A stretch of 64,000 nucleotides of DNA from Chlorocebus sabaeus (GCF_047675955.1 NC_132904.1:88107447-88171446); one strand, 5' to 3'; shown: positions 46,232 through 58,986, counted from the first letter of the stretch. Translations and numbers: made by a program. Notes: generated by a model not told the origin, from the letters alone.

Positions 46232-47487
46232 GCTTAATTTCATTTGTTAATATTTATTAAATTAGTTTCACCTATATTTATAATTATTATTGTTCTATAG
46301 TTTTCTTATTTTGTACTATATTTTTCTGGTTTTGATATGAAGATAGGTTTTATAAAATCAACTGGAAAATGTCAATTCTTCTATTTTCCAGAAGGAAATA
46401 TGTAGGATTACTGATCATTCTTTTTTAAACACTTGAGAGGCTTTTTCAGGTAAACCATGTAGACCTAGAGGTTTCATTTTTCAGAGTACTAAAATAATAC
46501 GTCCATTTTCATAAAGGAATGAGATAATTATTTTACATTGTTTGAGTTTGGGTGTTTTGTGATTTTTTTAGGAATTGTACCATTTATGTGTGTAGTTTCT
46601 CATAGTATTTATTTGTTATTTTTCTGATATTTGCACATTTATACTGATATCCCATGTTTCATTCTCAGTGTAAGAAATTTGTGTCTTCTTTTTGTCTTCA
46701 TCATTCTCATTAGAGGCTTGTCAATTTTGTTAATATTTGCAAAAAAAAAAAAAAGGCTTCTTGCTTAATTGATTTTCTATGTTGTTTTTGCGTTTTTAAT
46801 TTTATTGAATTCTACTTTTATCTCTGTCACTTCTGTTCTTGCTACAGATATTTTGTTCTTCTTTTTCTTGGTACTAAAGTGGAAGCATTGATTATTGATT
46901 TTGAATTTTCTTTTTTATAATATATGCATTCAGTGCTACAGATTTCCTCTTAGCACTGTTCTAGATTTCTCCCACAAATTTGATATATTGCATTTTTGCT
47001 TTTATTCTATGTATTGAATTTTTAAAAAAATTTTCTTGAGACCCCATCTTTGGCCTGTGAATAATTAATAAGTGTGCTGTTGAGTTTCCAAGCGTTTAGA
47101 GATTTAGCTGTTATCTCTCTGTTACTGATGTGCCTTAAATCTATGGTAGTCAGAAAACATACTTTGTAAAAAGAAGATTTAGTTTATTTGTTATATTTAT
47201 TATTTATTATTGAAGTATATTACACATAAAGTTTACATTTAATATTTGCACAGTTTAATTAATTCTCATAAACTGAAAACATTTATGTTATAAGAACCCA
47301 AGTGAGAAGCAGCCCTCCCTAACCTGTTCACTTACCCCCTTCCGTTTACTACTCCCAAAGTTCAACCACTTTCCTAACTTTTAAATGTCAAATGTTTTTG
47401 TAAATACTCTTCATCAGCCTGAGGTAGAACTACAGTTGTACTAGCGTTGTAGAGCTTCTGTTTTTACTATTGTGTAAAATACAACAT

Positions 47488-47825
47488 AGATTAGTCCCTT
47501 TCTGGATGGGATATGTTTAAGACCCTTAGTGGATACCTGAAACCACAGATAGTAGTGAACCCTATAAATATCATGCTTTTTTTCTATACATCCATATCTG
47601 TGAAAAAGTTTAATTTGTAAATTAAGTATATGAAGAGAGCAACAATAATGATAAAATAGAATAATTATAATACAATTATAACAATGTACTTTCATAAGAG
47701 TAATGTTAACGTGACCTCTGTCACTTTCTCTCTCTCTCTCAAAGTATCTTAATATTTTTGGACCATGGTTGACCACAGGTAACTGAAATTATAGACAGAA
47801 AACCACAGACAAGGGGGAACTACTG
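47488..47825 (+). mobile_element. Tigger1-type DNA transposon remnant (internally deleted)
   Basis: The ends are related inverted sequences: 'gattagtccctttc' at the left and 'aagggggaactactg' at the right, each beside a TA dinucleotide (47486-47487, 47826-47827). This is the target duplication of Tc1/mariner-pogo elements. Internal text 'ggatacctgaaaccacagatag' and 'gtgacctctgtcactttctctctc' matches remembered Tigger1 terminal regions. The transposase gene is missing, so it is a non-autonomous deletion product. Confidence 0.78.
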
Positions 47826-48369
47826 TAATATTTATCTTTTTTAACCAATATCTATGATGTTAATCATTATATATTTGTTAATATTTGTTTCATATTCCAT
47901 GATATTGTCTATTTTGGTACATGCTTCATGAGCACTCAAAAAGTGTAAATTTTGTTGCTATTGGATGAAGTGTTCTATACATTTTATGAAATCTTCTTGC
48001 TGATGTTGAGTTGTATATCCTTGCTGATTTTCTCTCTAGCTGTTGTATGAATTGTTAAGAGAGGGTTTTGAAGTCTCCAATTCTAATTGCGGATTTATCT
48101 ATTTTTCCTTTCAGTTCTACTTGTTTTTATTTATGTTTCAGCTCTTTTGATTGGTGCATACATAGTATTGCTATATCTTCATTGATTAACCCATTTATCT
48201 TCTATAATTCTCCCTCTCTCATTGAAAATATTATTCTCTCTAAAGTCTACTTTACGTGATATTAATACAGCTATTGCTGCTTTCCTTTGGTTAAAATGTT
48301 CATTATACATATTTATGCATTCTTTCATCTTCAGCCTACTGACTTCCTTATATTTGAAGTAAGTTTTGG

Positions 48370-48670
48370 TTGTTGTGGTTGTTGTTTTTGAGACAGAGTC
48401 TCGCTCTGTTGCCCAGGCTGGGATGCAGTGGTGCGATCTCAGCTCACTGCAAGCTCCGCCTCCCGGGTTCACGCCATTCTCCTGCATCAGTCTCCCGAGT
48501 AGCTGGGATTAGAGGTGCCCACCACCAAGCCCAGCTAATTTTTTGTATTTTTAGTAGAGATAGGGTTTCACCGTGTTAGCCAGGATGGTCTCGATCTCCT
48601 GACCTCGTGATCTGCCTGCCTCGGTCTCCCAAAGTGCTGGGATTACAGGCGTGAGCCACTGCGCCCAGCC
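48370..48670 (-). mobile_element. Antisense AluY
   Basis: Reverse-complement Alu with 'gatggtctcgatctcctgacctcgtgat' type AluY arm text, a (GTT)n tail near 48367-48389, and a short repeat 'aagttt' at either side (48361-48366, 48671-48676) as a possible remnant target duplication. Confidence 0.92.
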
Positions 48671-51080
48671 AAGTTTCTATAAGACAGCATATAATTGTAT
48701 TATGTTTATTTTTTTAACTCCCTCTTCCAGTCTCTGGATTATAACCAGTTTATATAGAAAATTTATATTTAACATAATTATTGATATATTTGGGCTTAAG
48801 CCTGGCATTTTTGTTTGTTTTCTGTTTGTTCTCTGCTTTTTGTTTCTCTGTTTTCTTTTTCCTTCCTCATCTGAGTTGCCTGAACATTTTTACAATTCCA
48901 TTTTGATTCAGAGTGTTTTTGAGTATATCTCGTGGTAACACATCATATATGCATAATTGGCCCACTTATGTCATTATTTTACCTGTTCAAATGAAATATA
49001 ACTTTAACTCCTTTAAGTCCTTTTTTCTTTCCCTTATTTAAACATAATTTTATTAGATATTTTCTCTACACAAATTTAGAACCACATTGAACTGTGTAAT
49101 AATTTTTGCTTCAACTATCAACTGAAATTTAGAAAATCCAAGCGGAGAAAGCTCATTGTATGTACCTATTTTTGTGGTACCGGCTTCCTTCTTTTCTGTT
49201 GTTTGAAGGTTTATACTTTTATAAATTCATTCTGTTGGAAATATTTCTTTAGCCATTCTTTTATAGTAGTACTATCGATGACAAATTCTTTGTTTTCCTT
49301 CATCTGAAAATGTCTTGATTTCCCCTTTATTCCTGAGGGATATTTTCACGGTGTACAAAAATTGAGTTGACAGTTCTTTTATTTCAGCTTTTGAAAAATA
49401 TTATGCCACTTTCTCTGGCATCCAATTTCTGAGGAGAAATCCACTGCCTTTTGAATTATTGTACCCTACAAACAAGATGTTATTTTTCTCTGTCTGCATA
49501 CAAGATATTATTTGTTTTCAGTTTTTACAGTTTAATTATGATATGTCTTAGCATAAATATCTTTTGATTTATATTTTTGTGGCTCACTCAGTTTCTTGAA
49601 TCTGTAGCTTTATACGTCCTGCTAAACTTTGGAGATTTTCAGCCATTTTGATTTTCAACCTTATTTTTTTATTTTTATTTTTTCCTCTACTTCTTGTTGC
49701 TGGTGTAATGGATATTAGAACTATTATTATAATCCCCATGCTCTGTTCATTTTCTTCTCCTCTATTTTCTCTCTGTTGGTCAGATCAAACTATTTTCCAA
49801 TGCGCTGATTCTTTTCCCTAACTCCACGTTTACACTGTTGAGACCATCCACTGAGCTTTGTATTTTGATCATTCTATTTTCTGGCTCTAAAATTTCCACT
49901 TATGCTTCTTTTTGTCTTCTATTTATTTGCTAACATTTTCTGTTTCTTCCTAAGGCTTTCCAATTTTCCATTTGTTCCAATCTTGTTCGTAACTGTTCAT
50001 TAAAGCATTTCTATCATGGCTGCATTAAATTATTTGCCAGATAATTCTAACATCTCTGTCACTTCATTTCTCTTTTGGCTTCTATTGTGTCTTATCATTC
50101 AATTTGAAATTGTCCTAGGTCTTATTATAACAGGTGATTTTTGTAGAAACCTGGGCATTTTTGTATTATGTTATGAAACTCTAGATATAACTAGATATCT
50201 GACTTTCTCTGATATTGCTCAATCAGGAGAAAGGTAAGTATCATCTTGTTTCTACAGGATCGAAGTAGAATTGCAAGACTCTCACTAGCCTCCATTGACA
50301 TCTGAGGAAAGGGAGAGTCGTTGTTACTGACAGACTGAGTAGGTCTTGTTTCCCATGTGGTTTATATTGATGTTATTCTGGGGGTGGCTGCATTATCTCT
50401 GAATGATAGTGAAAATTCTCACTCCCACTAGGTCTCCTCTGATACCACCTAGTAGGGAAGAGGAGAAATGCCTCATTACTACAAAGCAAGAATACAAATC
50501 CAGTCTGTCCACATGAAGTCCACTAATACTGTGGGAGAAAGGAACCTTGTGACCAATGGGCAAAGATGAAAGTCTCATGTCTCTGCTTGATCTCCTCTGA
50601 TAACATCTGACAAGATTAACCAGTACCTTGTTACAACCTCAGAAGGGTAGACAGAAGTCGAGGCAGCTCCCCACTGTCTTTGCTGACATGGCTGAGATGG
50701 AACTAGAGTTGTTCTGTAGTGTTTGGCTAGAATACATAAGATGCTGTCTGATCTTTTCTGTCTTGCTAGGTTGCCCTTTTCTTGATCCTTTGACTAAAAA
50801 GAGTTGGCTTTTGTTGGGCTTTTTTGTTTGTTTGTTCGTTTGCATTTGTTGATGTTTTCAGATTACAAGCTTTGTCAACTCCAAGTCTGGAATATAAGTG
50901 GCAAAAAGAAAACCCAGGGAATTCACTATATGTCATTACCGGGGTCCCAAGACTTCTAGCTGCTCTTTCATCTTCACACTTTTTGGGTTCTTCTCATGTT
51001 TGTTTTATGTATAATGCCCAGGAGTTTTAGTTGTAGTTAACAGAAGGAATAGGAAAAAGTACATCTACTTCATCTCCCCT

Positions 51081-53289
51081 GACACAGAATTCATCTCTTT
51101 TTTATTTTTAGATTTTATAAATAGATAAAATGTATTAGTATTTGAATTTCTTTATTTATCTTTATTTCCTTTTGTAGCTTATAACATTGTTTAATAACAT
51201 AGTTTAATATAGCTAATATAGTTTAATAATTCTCCATATGCTTACCATCTTTAGCACAAAAAAACTGCCTGTTAATTAATTGTAGTATTGTAATTGGACT
51301 TATTAATTCAAAAATAATAAAAAGAAAGTCATTTTAGAAAAAAATTAGATGTAAAAGATAAAAGCTATAAAAAGATGTAGCAAAAATTTACCAAGCTCTA
51401 ACTCAAAGTACATGTTTTGAAAACACTGACCTTTTTGAAGGTGCTTTCTCTTACTGTTCATAACAGGGTTTCAGTTGCTGGACTTCCCTGTTTCAGGCCT
51501 CAATCTATTAAGTCTTAACTTTGTCACTATAGCCTTAACATTCAAAGACCTAATATTCAAGAATCCCTTTTGTTTCTGGATATCCCAGGATTATTGGAGA
51601 AATACTTTACATTTTATTGTCAGACATGCCAAGACATGCTGTGTCTCCTGGTAATATTTTTTGCAGTTTCTGATTTTCACTCTCTGGGGGTGTCTGAAGT
51701 TCTGGAACAATTAAGGTCAACCTGGCACATAAACTGAAACATGTCTTGCAAACATGAGGTACATGTGGTGATCACAGTAAAACTCCATCTTGATTTCTGA
51801 CCTAATGACCTCCAAAGAGTGTCCCTGATCTCCCATGGGTGAAGTTTTGCTAGGGAATGTTTGATTATACTGTAAGATTAAAGAAAATTCAAGTGGTCGG
51901 ATAGTTCCCTATTCAGTACATATTTGGGAAGTCTTGAAAACATGTGTTATTTTTTAAAGTTGGTTATAAATTAACTCTCTAAATTGTTTCCAGATCAGTC
52001 TTTTCAGGCAAAGCATTAAAGTGATGATTCTGTCAGCCAAAACACTAATTTTTGTTTCGATCACACATACTATTATAAATTCTCCTTACCCTAATATAGA
52101 ATAAGAAGATGCCAATCCAACCAATCATCCTTTCTCTCGGTCAGCAGTTGTGGTGTCTAGATTAGGAGCTGCTGTCAGCAATTCAGTCACATAATTTAGC
52201 TCAGATATTTTAAGAGATCAGTTGTGTGTCTCTGTGAAAAGATTTTGGCATAAATTTCAAAAATAGTCTTCAGAACTCTGAATATAATATCAAATGAATG
52301 TAGAATATTCAAGTTAAACAGAAGCTAAATTTCTGACAGGAAAATATTTTATAGTTTTTCAGATTAGAAAATAAATTGTTTGATTATCCTATTTCAAATA
52401 TATACAATATTTATTTGTGAGTCTTGTTTGAGGACTCTGGAAAGTAAGTAACAGCAAGCAGATTGAGGACAAAGACCAGAATTCAATGTACTGCCAAATC
52501 TAGTGCTGAGAATGCCTTTTTGGTGTTGGTGTTTTGCCCAGATACCCTTCAATATCCTGAGCCTAGATGCAGTGAAATTCTGAAATCTAAAGTGGACACA
52601 GTGTGCAGTTGGAGATGTCTACAAGATATCTCTCTAATCTGACTCAAGGAGCAATAAAAGAAACATGTAATGTTCAAATGGACTACAAAAACAACACTGT
52701 TTCTGTATTTTTCCCTGGTTTTTGTGCCATTCTTTTGCACTCTAGCCCCTAGTAAAAATTTTGGAGTGGTAACAGAAGCCCATAAGAGCCAAAACTATGA
52801 AATAGGTGAGCTTTCCTTCACCATCATCGGAACTGTGGTCTGAAGAAGCTGCAGTGATCACATGATGCTTTTTTTCCTCACTCTGTCCTATCTCTGCTTG
52901 GTCTTAGGGGCAGGTATATTTGTAAAAGGGCACAGGAGACAGTAGTAAAAAAGGCCCAGTTTTCTGGCCATGTGACTCAAAATGGGAGGCCCAGAGAACC
53001 AGAAATTTCTGGAGAGAACACAAAGAGGGAGGATTTGAGGAAAGCAATACCATACAAGTATTTATTAACTTCTGAGTTACTGTGAAGCTGTTTGTATGTA
53101 GATCTGACATTAGTAAAAATATCAAACAATTTAAGAATTAAACTAAGAGATAGACCACATCTCAGGTGGGAAACAGATCCAAATAACACTATAAAGGCTT
53201 TAAAAAACTGAATTTATTATAAAACAACAAGTGATAGAAGATGGACTAGAACTAGCAGTCTGAACCTAACCAAATAGATTCCCTGCTAA
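51081..53289. other. Unique DNA
   Basis: The longest stretch (2.2 kb) without a confident repeat assignment. Some weak open frames exist on the minus strand (52549-52740, 52904-53189) but show no domain. No splice-consistent exon series was recognised. Confidence 0.45.
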
Positions 53290-53920
53290 AACAAACATAT
53301 CAGCATTGTCAATAACACATAAACAAGGCTTATATACTCACAATATTATATTCAAAATGACTAGGATGTGATTCAAAGCTACTAAGCAAAGAATGTCAAC
53401 TCTCAAGGAAGAAGATAATCAACAAACATCAATACCAAGATAACATAGATCTTGAAATTATCAGAAAAGACTTCAAAGTAGGTCCTATAAATTATCTCAG
53501 TAAGCAATCATAAACATTGAAATGAATAGAAAAATAAAATTATCAGAAAAAAATAGAAGAAGGAGGAAAAGAAAGAGGAGGAAACATAAAGAACAAAATG
53601 GAAATTTTACAACTAAATATAAAACAATTGAAATTTTAACATCATTAAATGGATTCAATAACAGAATGGAGATGACAGAGAAAGGAGTTCATGAAGTGAG
53701 GACAGATGGAGAACAGATCAGGGATTGCCTTAAGGTTAGGGGTTGGGTGAATGAATACAGTATGGGTGGTTTTGTGGGGGATGATGGGATATTTCTGTTT
53801 ATTTACAAGGCTAGTAATCACACTAATTGTTCAACACTAATTGTTTAACATGTAATATGTGTTCAAATTTGCTGCACTGTATACCAAAATAGCCTATTCT
53901 ACCATATGACAATTTAAATG
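53290..53920 (+). repeat. Ancient L1M remnant, internally deleted
   Basis: 53330-53690 resembles L1M ORF1 ('gaagaagataatcaacaaac', 'tcagaaaagacttcaaagtag'). 53690-53920 resembles an old L1 3' end ('gaacagatcagggattgcctta', 'gctgcactgtataccaaaata', 'catatgacaatttaaatggt'). The 108-codon open frame here is L1-derived, and its lysine/arginine run is an A/G-rich tract. Confidence 0.55.
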
Positions 53921-54361
53921 GTATTTTAAGTTGTGCATGATAATTTGATAAATGAGAAAGTGAATAAATTTAAATTTATTTGTTAAACGTAAAGGATACT
54001 CTTGTCTAGTAGCACACATTTGATACTTCTAGGGTAGTTTGCTTTATTTAAGATTTAGTTAAGATAATTTTCATTCTATGCAGGTTATGCCATGGCTTCT
54101 TGATGATATACTAAGCTGTTAAAACTCAGAAAATGCATCAGCTTCTCCTCGAAGCACCTCAGGAATGTTCTTTGTGTCTCTTCAGCAAATTTACCCAGCC
54201 CCTCATTTATTTTTTATTTTTTTATTTTTTTGTTGTTGTTGTTGTTCAGAAAGTTCTTTTAATATGTCAGCTAAATTCCCCAAACCAGTACTATCAACAT
54301 GCTCAGATGCCGTTTTCTCTTTCCTAATCTTCCTAATTCTTGCATGTGGACTTTTTTCCTG
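53921..54361. other. Unique DNA with a T-rich/(GTT)n tract
   Basis: T-rich and (GTT)n sequence at 54203-54246. Nothing else recognised up to the L1 tail. Confidence 0.45.
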
Positions 54362-54860
54362 TTTTTAAATTATACTTTAAGTTCTAGGGTACATGTGCAA
54401 AACATGCAGGTTTGTTACATAAGTATACATGTGCCATGTTGCTGTGCTGCACCCATCAACTCGTCAGCACCCATCAACTCGTCATTTACATCAGTTATAA
54501 CTCCCAATGCCATCCCTCCCCACTCCTCCCTCCCCATAATAGGCCCCAGTGTGTGATGTTCCCCTTCCCATGTCCAAGTGCTCTCATTGTTCAGTTCCCA
54601 CCTATGAGTGAGAATATGCAGTGTTTGGTTTACTTTTCTTGTGAGAGTTTGCTGAGAATGATGGTTTCCAGCTGCATCCATGTCCCTACAAAGGACACAA
54701 ACTCATCCTTTTTTATGGCTGCATAGTATTCCATGGTGTATATGTGCCACGTTTTCTTAATCCAGTCTGTCACTGATGGACATTTGGGTTGATTCCAAGT
54801 CTTTGCTATTGTGAATAGTGCCACAATAAACATACATGTGCATGTGTCTTTATAGAAGCA

Positions 54861-55622
54861 TTATTTATAATCCTCTGGGTATATACCCAGTAATGGGATG
54901 GCTGGGTCATATGGTATTTCTAGTTCTAGATCCTTGAGGAGTCGCCATACTGTTTTCCACAATTGTTGAACTAGTTTACAATCCCACCAACAGTGTAAAA
55001 GTGTTCCTATTTCTCCACATCCTCTCCAGCACCTGTTGTTTCCTAACTTTTTAATGATTGCCATTCTAACTGGTGTGAGATGGTATCTCATTGTGGTTTT
55101 GATTTGCATTTCTCTGATGGCCAGTGAAATGCAACAGACACATTTTTTCATGTGTCTATTGGTTGTATGCATGTCTTCTTTTGAGAAATGTCTGTTCATA
55201 TCCTTTGCCCACTTTTTGATGGGGTTGTTTGTTTTTTTCTTGTAAATCTGTTTGAGTTCTTTGTAGGTTCTGGATATTAGCCCTTTGTCAGATGGGTAGA
55301 TTGCAAAAATTTTCTCCCGTTTTGTAGGTTGCCTCTTCACTCTGATGGTAGTTTCTTTTGCTGCACAGAAGCTCTTTAGTTTAATGAGATCCCATTTGTC
55401 AATTTTGGCTTTTGTTGCTGTTGCTTTTGGTGTTTTAGACGTGAAGTCCTTGCCCATGCCTATGTCCTGAGTGGTATTACCTAGGTTTTCTTCTTGGGTT
55501 TTTATGGTATTAGGTCTAACATTTAAGTCTCTAATCCATCTTGAATTAATTTTCGTATAAGGAGTAGGAAAGGATCCAGTTTCAGCTTTCTGCTTCTGGC
55601 TAGCCAATTTTCCCAGCACCAT
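54861..55622 (-). pseudogene. L1PA ORF2 C-terminal fragment (Cys-rich domain)
   Basis: A 253-codon open stretch covers the C-terminal third of the L1 reverse transcriptase protein. Near residues 198-215 the cysteine-rich motif C-x3-C-x7-H-x4-C is complete ('CWRGCGEIGTLLHCWWDC'). It begins with 'MVLGKLASQKQKAETGSF' and runs to 'IPLLGIYPEDYK'. The full ORF2 is interrupted upstream and downstream, so the protein cannot be made. Confidence 0.88.
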
Positions 55623-56091
55623 TTATCAAATAGGGAATCCTTTCCCCATTTCTTGTTTTTCTGAGGTTTGTCAAAGATCAGATGGCTGTAGATGTGTGGT
55701 ATTATTTCTTAGGGCTCTGTTCTCTTCCACTGGTCTATATCTCTGTTTTGGTACCAGTACCATGCTCTTTTGGTTACTGTAGCCTTGTAGTATAGTTTGA
55801 AGTCAGGTAGCGTGATGCCTCCGGCTTTGCTCTTTTGTCTTAGGATTGTCTTGGCAATGCGGGCTCTTTTTTGGTTCCATATGAACTTTAAAGCAGTTTT
55901 TTTCCCAATTCTGTGAAGAAAGTCATTGGTAGCTTGATGGGGATGGCATTGAATCTATAAATTACCTTGGGCAGTATGGTCATTTTCACAATATTGATTC
56001 TTCTTATCCATGAGTATGGTGTGTTCTTCCATTTGTTTGTGTCCTCTTATTTCACTGAGTAGTGGTTTGTAGTTCTCCTTGAAGAGGTCCT

Positions 56092-56733
56092 TTACATCCC
56101 CTTAAGTTGGATTCCTAGGTATTTTATTATCTTTGAAGCAATTGTGAATGGAAGTTCATTCATGATTTGGCTCTCTGTTTGTCTGTTACTGGTGTATAAG
56201 AATGCTTGTGCTTTTTGCACATGAATTTTGTATCCTGAGACTTTGCTGAAGTTGTTTTTCAGCTTAAGGAGATTTTGGGCTGAGATGATGGGGTTTTCTA
56301 AATATACAATCATGTCATCTGCAAACAGGGACAATTTGACTTCTTCTTTTCCTAACTGAATACTCTTTATTTCTTTCTCTTGCCTGATTGCCCTAGCCAG
56401 AACTTCCAACACTATGTTGAATAGGAGTGGTGAGAGAGGGCATCCCTGTCTTGTGCCAGCTTTCAAAGGGAATGCTTCCAGTTTTTGCCCATTCAGTATG
56501 ATATTGGCTGTGGGTTTGTCATAAATAGCTCTTATTATTTTGAGATATGTTCCATCAATACCGAATTTATTGTGATTTTTTAGCATGAAGGGCTGTTGAA
56601 TTGTGTCAAAGGTCTTTTCTGCATCTATTGAGATAATCATGTGCTTCTTGTCTTTGGTTCTGTTTATATACTGGATTACATTTATTGATTTGCATATGTT
56701 GAACCAGCCTTGCATCTCAGAGGTGAAGCCCAC
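56092..56733 (-). pseudogene. L1PA reverse transcriptase fragment with intact FADD
   Basis: A 213-codon open stretch of the L1 RT. It contains 'MIISIDAEKTFDTIQQPF' (RT motif A; the aspartate is kept), 'GTRQGCPLSPLLFNIVLEVLARAI' (motif B) and 'LSLFADDMIVYLENP' (motif C with FADD). It is the best-preserved catalytic core in the window. It is a fragment: the endonuclease and N-terminal part of ORF2 are absent and frame breaks lie on both sides. Confidence 0.9.
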
Positions 56734-57399
56734 TTGATTATGGTGGATAAGCTTTTTGATGTGCTGCTGGATTCGGTTTACCAGTATTTTATTGAGGATT
56801 TTTTAATCAATGTTCATCAGGGATATTGGTCTAAAATTCTCTTTTTTTGTTGTGTCTCTGCCAGGTTTTGGTATCAGGATGATGTTGGCCTCATAGAATG
56901 AGTTAGGGAGAACTCCCTCTTTTTCTATTGATTGGAATAGTTTTAGAAGGCATGGTACCAGTTCTTCCTTGTTCTCCTGTTAGAATTTGGCTGTGAATCC
57001 ATCTGGTCCTGGACTTTTTTTGGTTGGTAGGCTATTAATTATTTCCTCAATTTCAAAGCCTGCTATTGGTCTATTCAGGGATTCATCTTCTCCTTGGGTT
57101 AGTCTTGGGAGAGTGTAAGTGTCCAGGAAATCATCCATTTCTTCTAGGTTTTATAGTTTATTTGCGTAGAGCTGTTTATAGTATTCTCTGATGGTAGTCT
57201 GCATTTCTGTGAGGTCGGCGGTGATATCCCCTTTATCATTTTTTATTGCATCTATTTGATTCTTCTTTCTATTCTTCTTTATTAGTCTTGCTAGCAGTCT
57301 ATCAATTTTGTTGATCTTTTCAAAACCAGCCTCTCATTTAGGTTACCTCTTTGCCCTCTTGATACTTTTATCACAGCAATCATAGTAATTTTTTTTTGC

Positions 57400-57525
57400 T
57401 AAACTTTACATCTCATCAAGGAAAGAATCATGTCTTAAATACCTTTCATCATCATTTTGTAACAAAGACTTCGGTATACATTAGATATAGAATAAATATG
57501 TGTTGAATAAATAAAGTGTCTAAAG
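57400..57525 (+). repeat. Probable L2 3' end
   Basis: 'catctcatcaaggaaagaatca-tgtct', 'cattagatatagaataaatatgtgttgaataaataaa' parallel the L2 terminus with its 'aataaatatttgttgaatgaat' end. Confidence 0.55.
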
Positions 57526-58966
57526 TTTTACAATATTTTCATTACAGCTTACCAAGGAGTATTTCATTGCTTCTATATTAAAGTTGCAACCTATAAATAT
57601 TTATCTCTAGACAAAGAAAGGAAAGAACCACTTTGATGATATATCAAACCACTGGTCTGTTTATTGACTTTTAGTGTAAATCATCTTCTCTATATATTAT
57701 ATATGTGAAATTTATTTATAACTTATACTCGAATATTACATGAATGAAATACCTTTTATTTAAATCTACTGGATAATAATTAGCATGCAAGAGAAACTTT
57801 AGACAAGTTAGTACTAGATTATTTTTCTAAAATGGAGATCATGGAAACATTTACACTGAGAACATGTAACATATGTTATGGTTACTAGAATGGAACCATT
57901 ATGCCTAAAGTTTGAAATAGTCTTACTCTGTAATAATAAGGGGAAAGTGCAGTCAGAATGAGAAAACCTTGACATAGTCACAATAGTCCCAAAAAAACAC
58001 TGATATCTAGCCTGCATCAATCGCCAATATTGTCTTTTCTCCGAATAGGAATAGAAAAAAAGAGAAAAAGTAAATGGTCTTAAGCTTTGACATCAATAAT
58101 CTGTGTTTTAATAATAGAAGCTAATTACTGTACTACCCTAAAACAAGAGTTCATCAGCCACCCAGAGAAGCCCACCAACCATATGAAGGTGAATGGATGT
58201 GTATAAACATTGCAAATGTCACAGACGCCTCTGACCTTGGACATCAAATCTATAAAGGTAGAAATTCATGTAAATGGTATGATGTCATGAATCTACTGTA
58301 GACAAGTGACTAAAAGGGCCTTATCTCTCACTGAATCAGGAAAACCTTGCCTGTTTTCTAAATAATAAGAATACTTCAATTCTTATCTGTAAAAGGGGAA
58401 ACAATGATGGATGAGGAGCAAAAGAAGAAACTGAAAGAGGGATTGGAGAAGAACTAAAGAGCAAGAATCCCTGATACTTCTAAGAAGACTTAATTGAAAG
58501 AGGGTTCTGGGGAAGTAAACTGGATTGCAGCAAGTAAATTAATAAGGAAGTTGTAGTGTATTATGACAGACTGGACCCTTGGTCGTCCCTATCATTAAGA
58601 TAATATGCAGTGCAGGGATGCTTGCTCTGTGATTATGCAGGAGTACCTCAGATACCATGATTACTCTGCAGTGATAATGTCAACATAAAAATGAAAAGAT
58701 AAGATAATACTTAATGATAGCTTTATCCAGTTCTCTGAGAAAGTCACAGAGTTGGATGATTTCTAAAATGTTAAGCAGGACATTTCTAATAATGTCTCTG
58801 TGCAAATATTCCTGAAACCCAAATGTGACTTCTAGTCCTGTGTCTACTTGTTGAAGTGTAAAGAGAATAGACAATCTGGAATTGCCCTTTGGTGCCAGGA
58901 CTAAACAGAAACTTCTAGAACATGAGGACATTGAAAATAAGATGAAACCCATCCACATAAGAGACA
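57526..58966. other. Unique DNA between two opposed L1 elements
   Basis: No recognised repeat or gene. The minus-strand 144-codon frame at 58680-59114 overlaps the L1 5' end on its antisense strand and has no recognisable domain. Confidence 0.45.
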
Positions 58967-58976
58967 GGGGGAGTTC

Positions 58977-58986
58977 CAAGATGGCT
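58977..58986 (+). promoter_or_regulatory. YY1-type site in the L1 5' UTR
   Basis: 'caagatggct' lies about 11-20 nt from the L1 start, at the place of the YY1 site (core AAGATGGC) that positions transcription initiation in human L1. The core is kept here. Activity of this copy is unknown. Confidence 0.7.

Larger units (their letters stand above)
43690..51080 (-). mobile_element. Near-complete ancient L1M (L1ME/L1M4-like), antisense, with nested insertions
   Basis: In + orientation the sequence runs through ORF2 C-terminus (43690-44650), RT (45030-46750, with 'cttgtcaattttgttaatat' marking its N-terminal part), endonuclease (about 47840-48780), inter-ORF spacer, ORF1 homology (about 49260-50200, 'gatttcccctttattcctgag', 'gttgacagttcttttatttca') and a 5' UTR with repeated 'tcctctgataccacc-tagtaggg' type blocks (50200-51080). 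Inserted in it are Alus at 44733, 45396, 45819 and 48370 and a Tigger1-type element at 47488. Strong divergence and the 5' UTR type indicate an old L1M. Ends are approximate. Confidence 0.75.
54362..57332 (-). mobile_element. Antisense L1PA, 5'-truncated (3' ~3 kb)
   Basis: Begins with a short T stretch and the reverse complement of the L1 3' terminus ('ttatactttaagttctaggg'), then the 3' UTR, C-rich polypurine tract (54513-54537) and ORF2 back to the N-terminal part of the RT, where homology stops at 'ttcaaaaccagc' (about 57332). The 3' UTR carries the tandem 'gcacccatcaactcgtca' duplication at 54449-54466 and 54467-54484. Low divergence suggests a relatively young L1PA subfamily. Confidence 0.95.

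Noticed and set aside
47441..47776. 111-codon minus-strand open frame
   Set aside because: It overlaps the Tigger1-type remnant and its flank. It does not match the transposase and is a chance frame in AT-rich repeat DNA.
50200..51080. Repeated 'tcctctgataccacc'-like blocks as a novel satellite or CRISPR-like array
   Set aside because: The spacing and wording match the internal repeats of an ancient L1M 5' UTR read in antisense. Copies are few and diverged, with no array structure.
51081..53289. A host exon or enhancer in the longest unassigned stretch
   Set aside because: No open frame with domain similarity, no consistent splice-site series and no CpG island were seen. Conservation data would be needed.
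53522..53848. 108-codon open frame with a Lys/Arg-rich segment
   Set aside because: It sits in L1M ORF1/3' end homology. The basic run is an A/G-rich tract.
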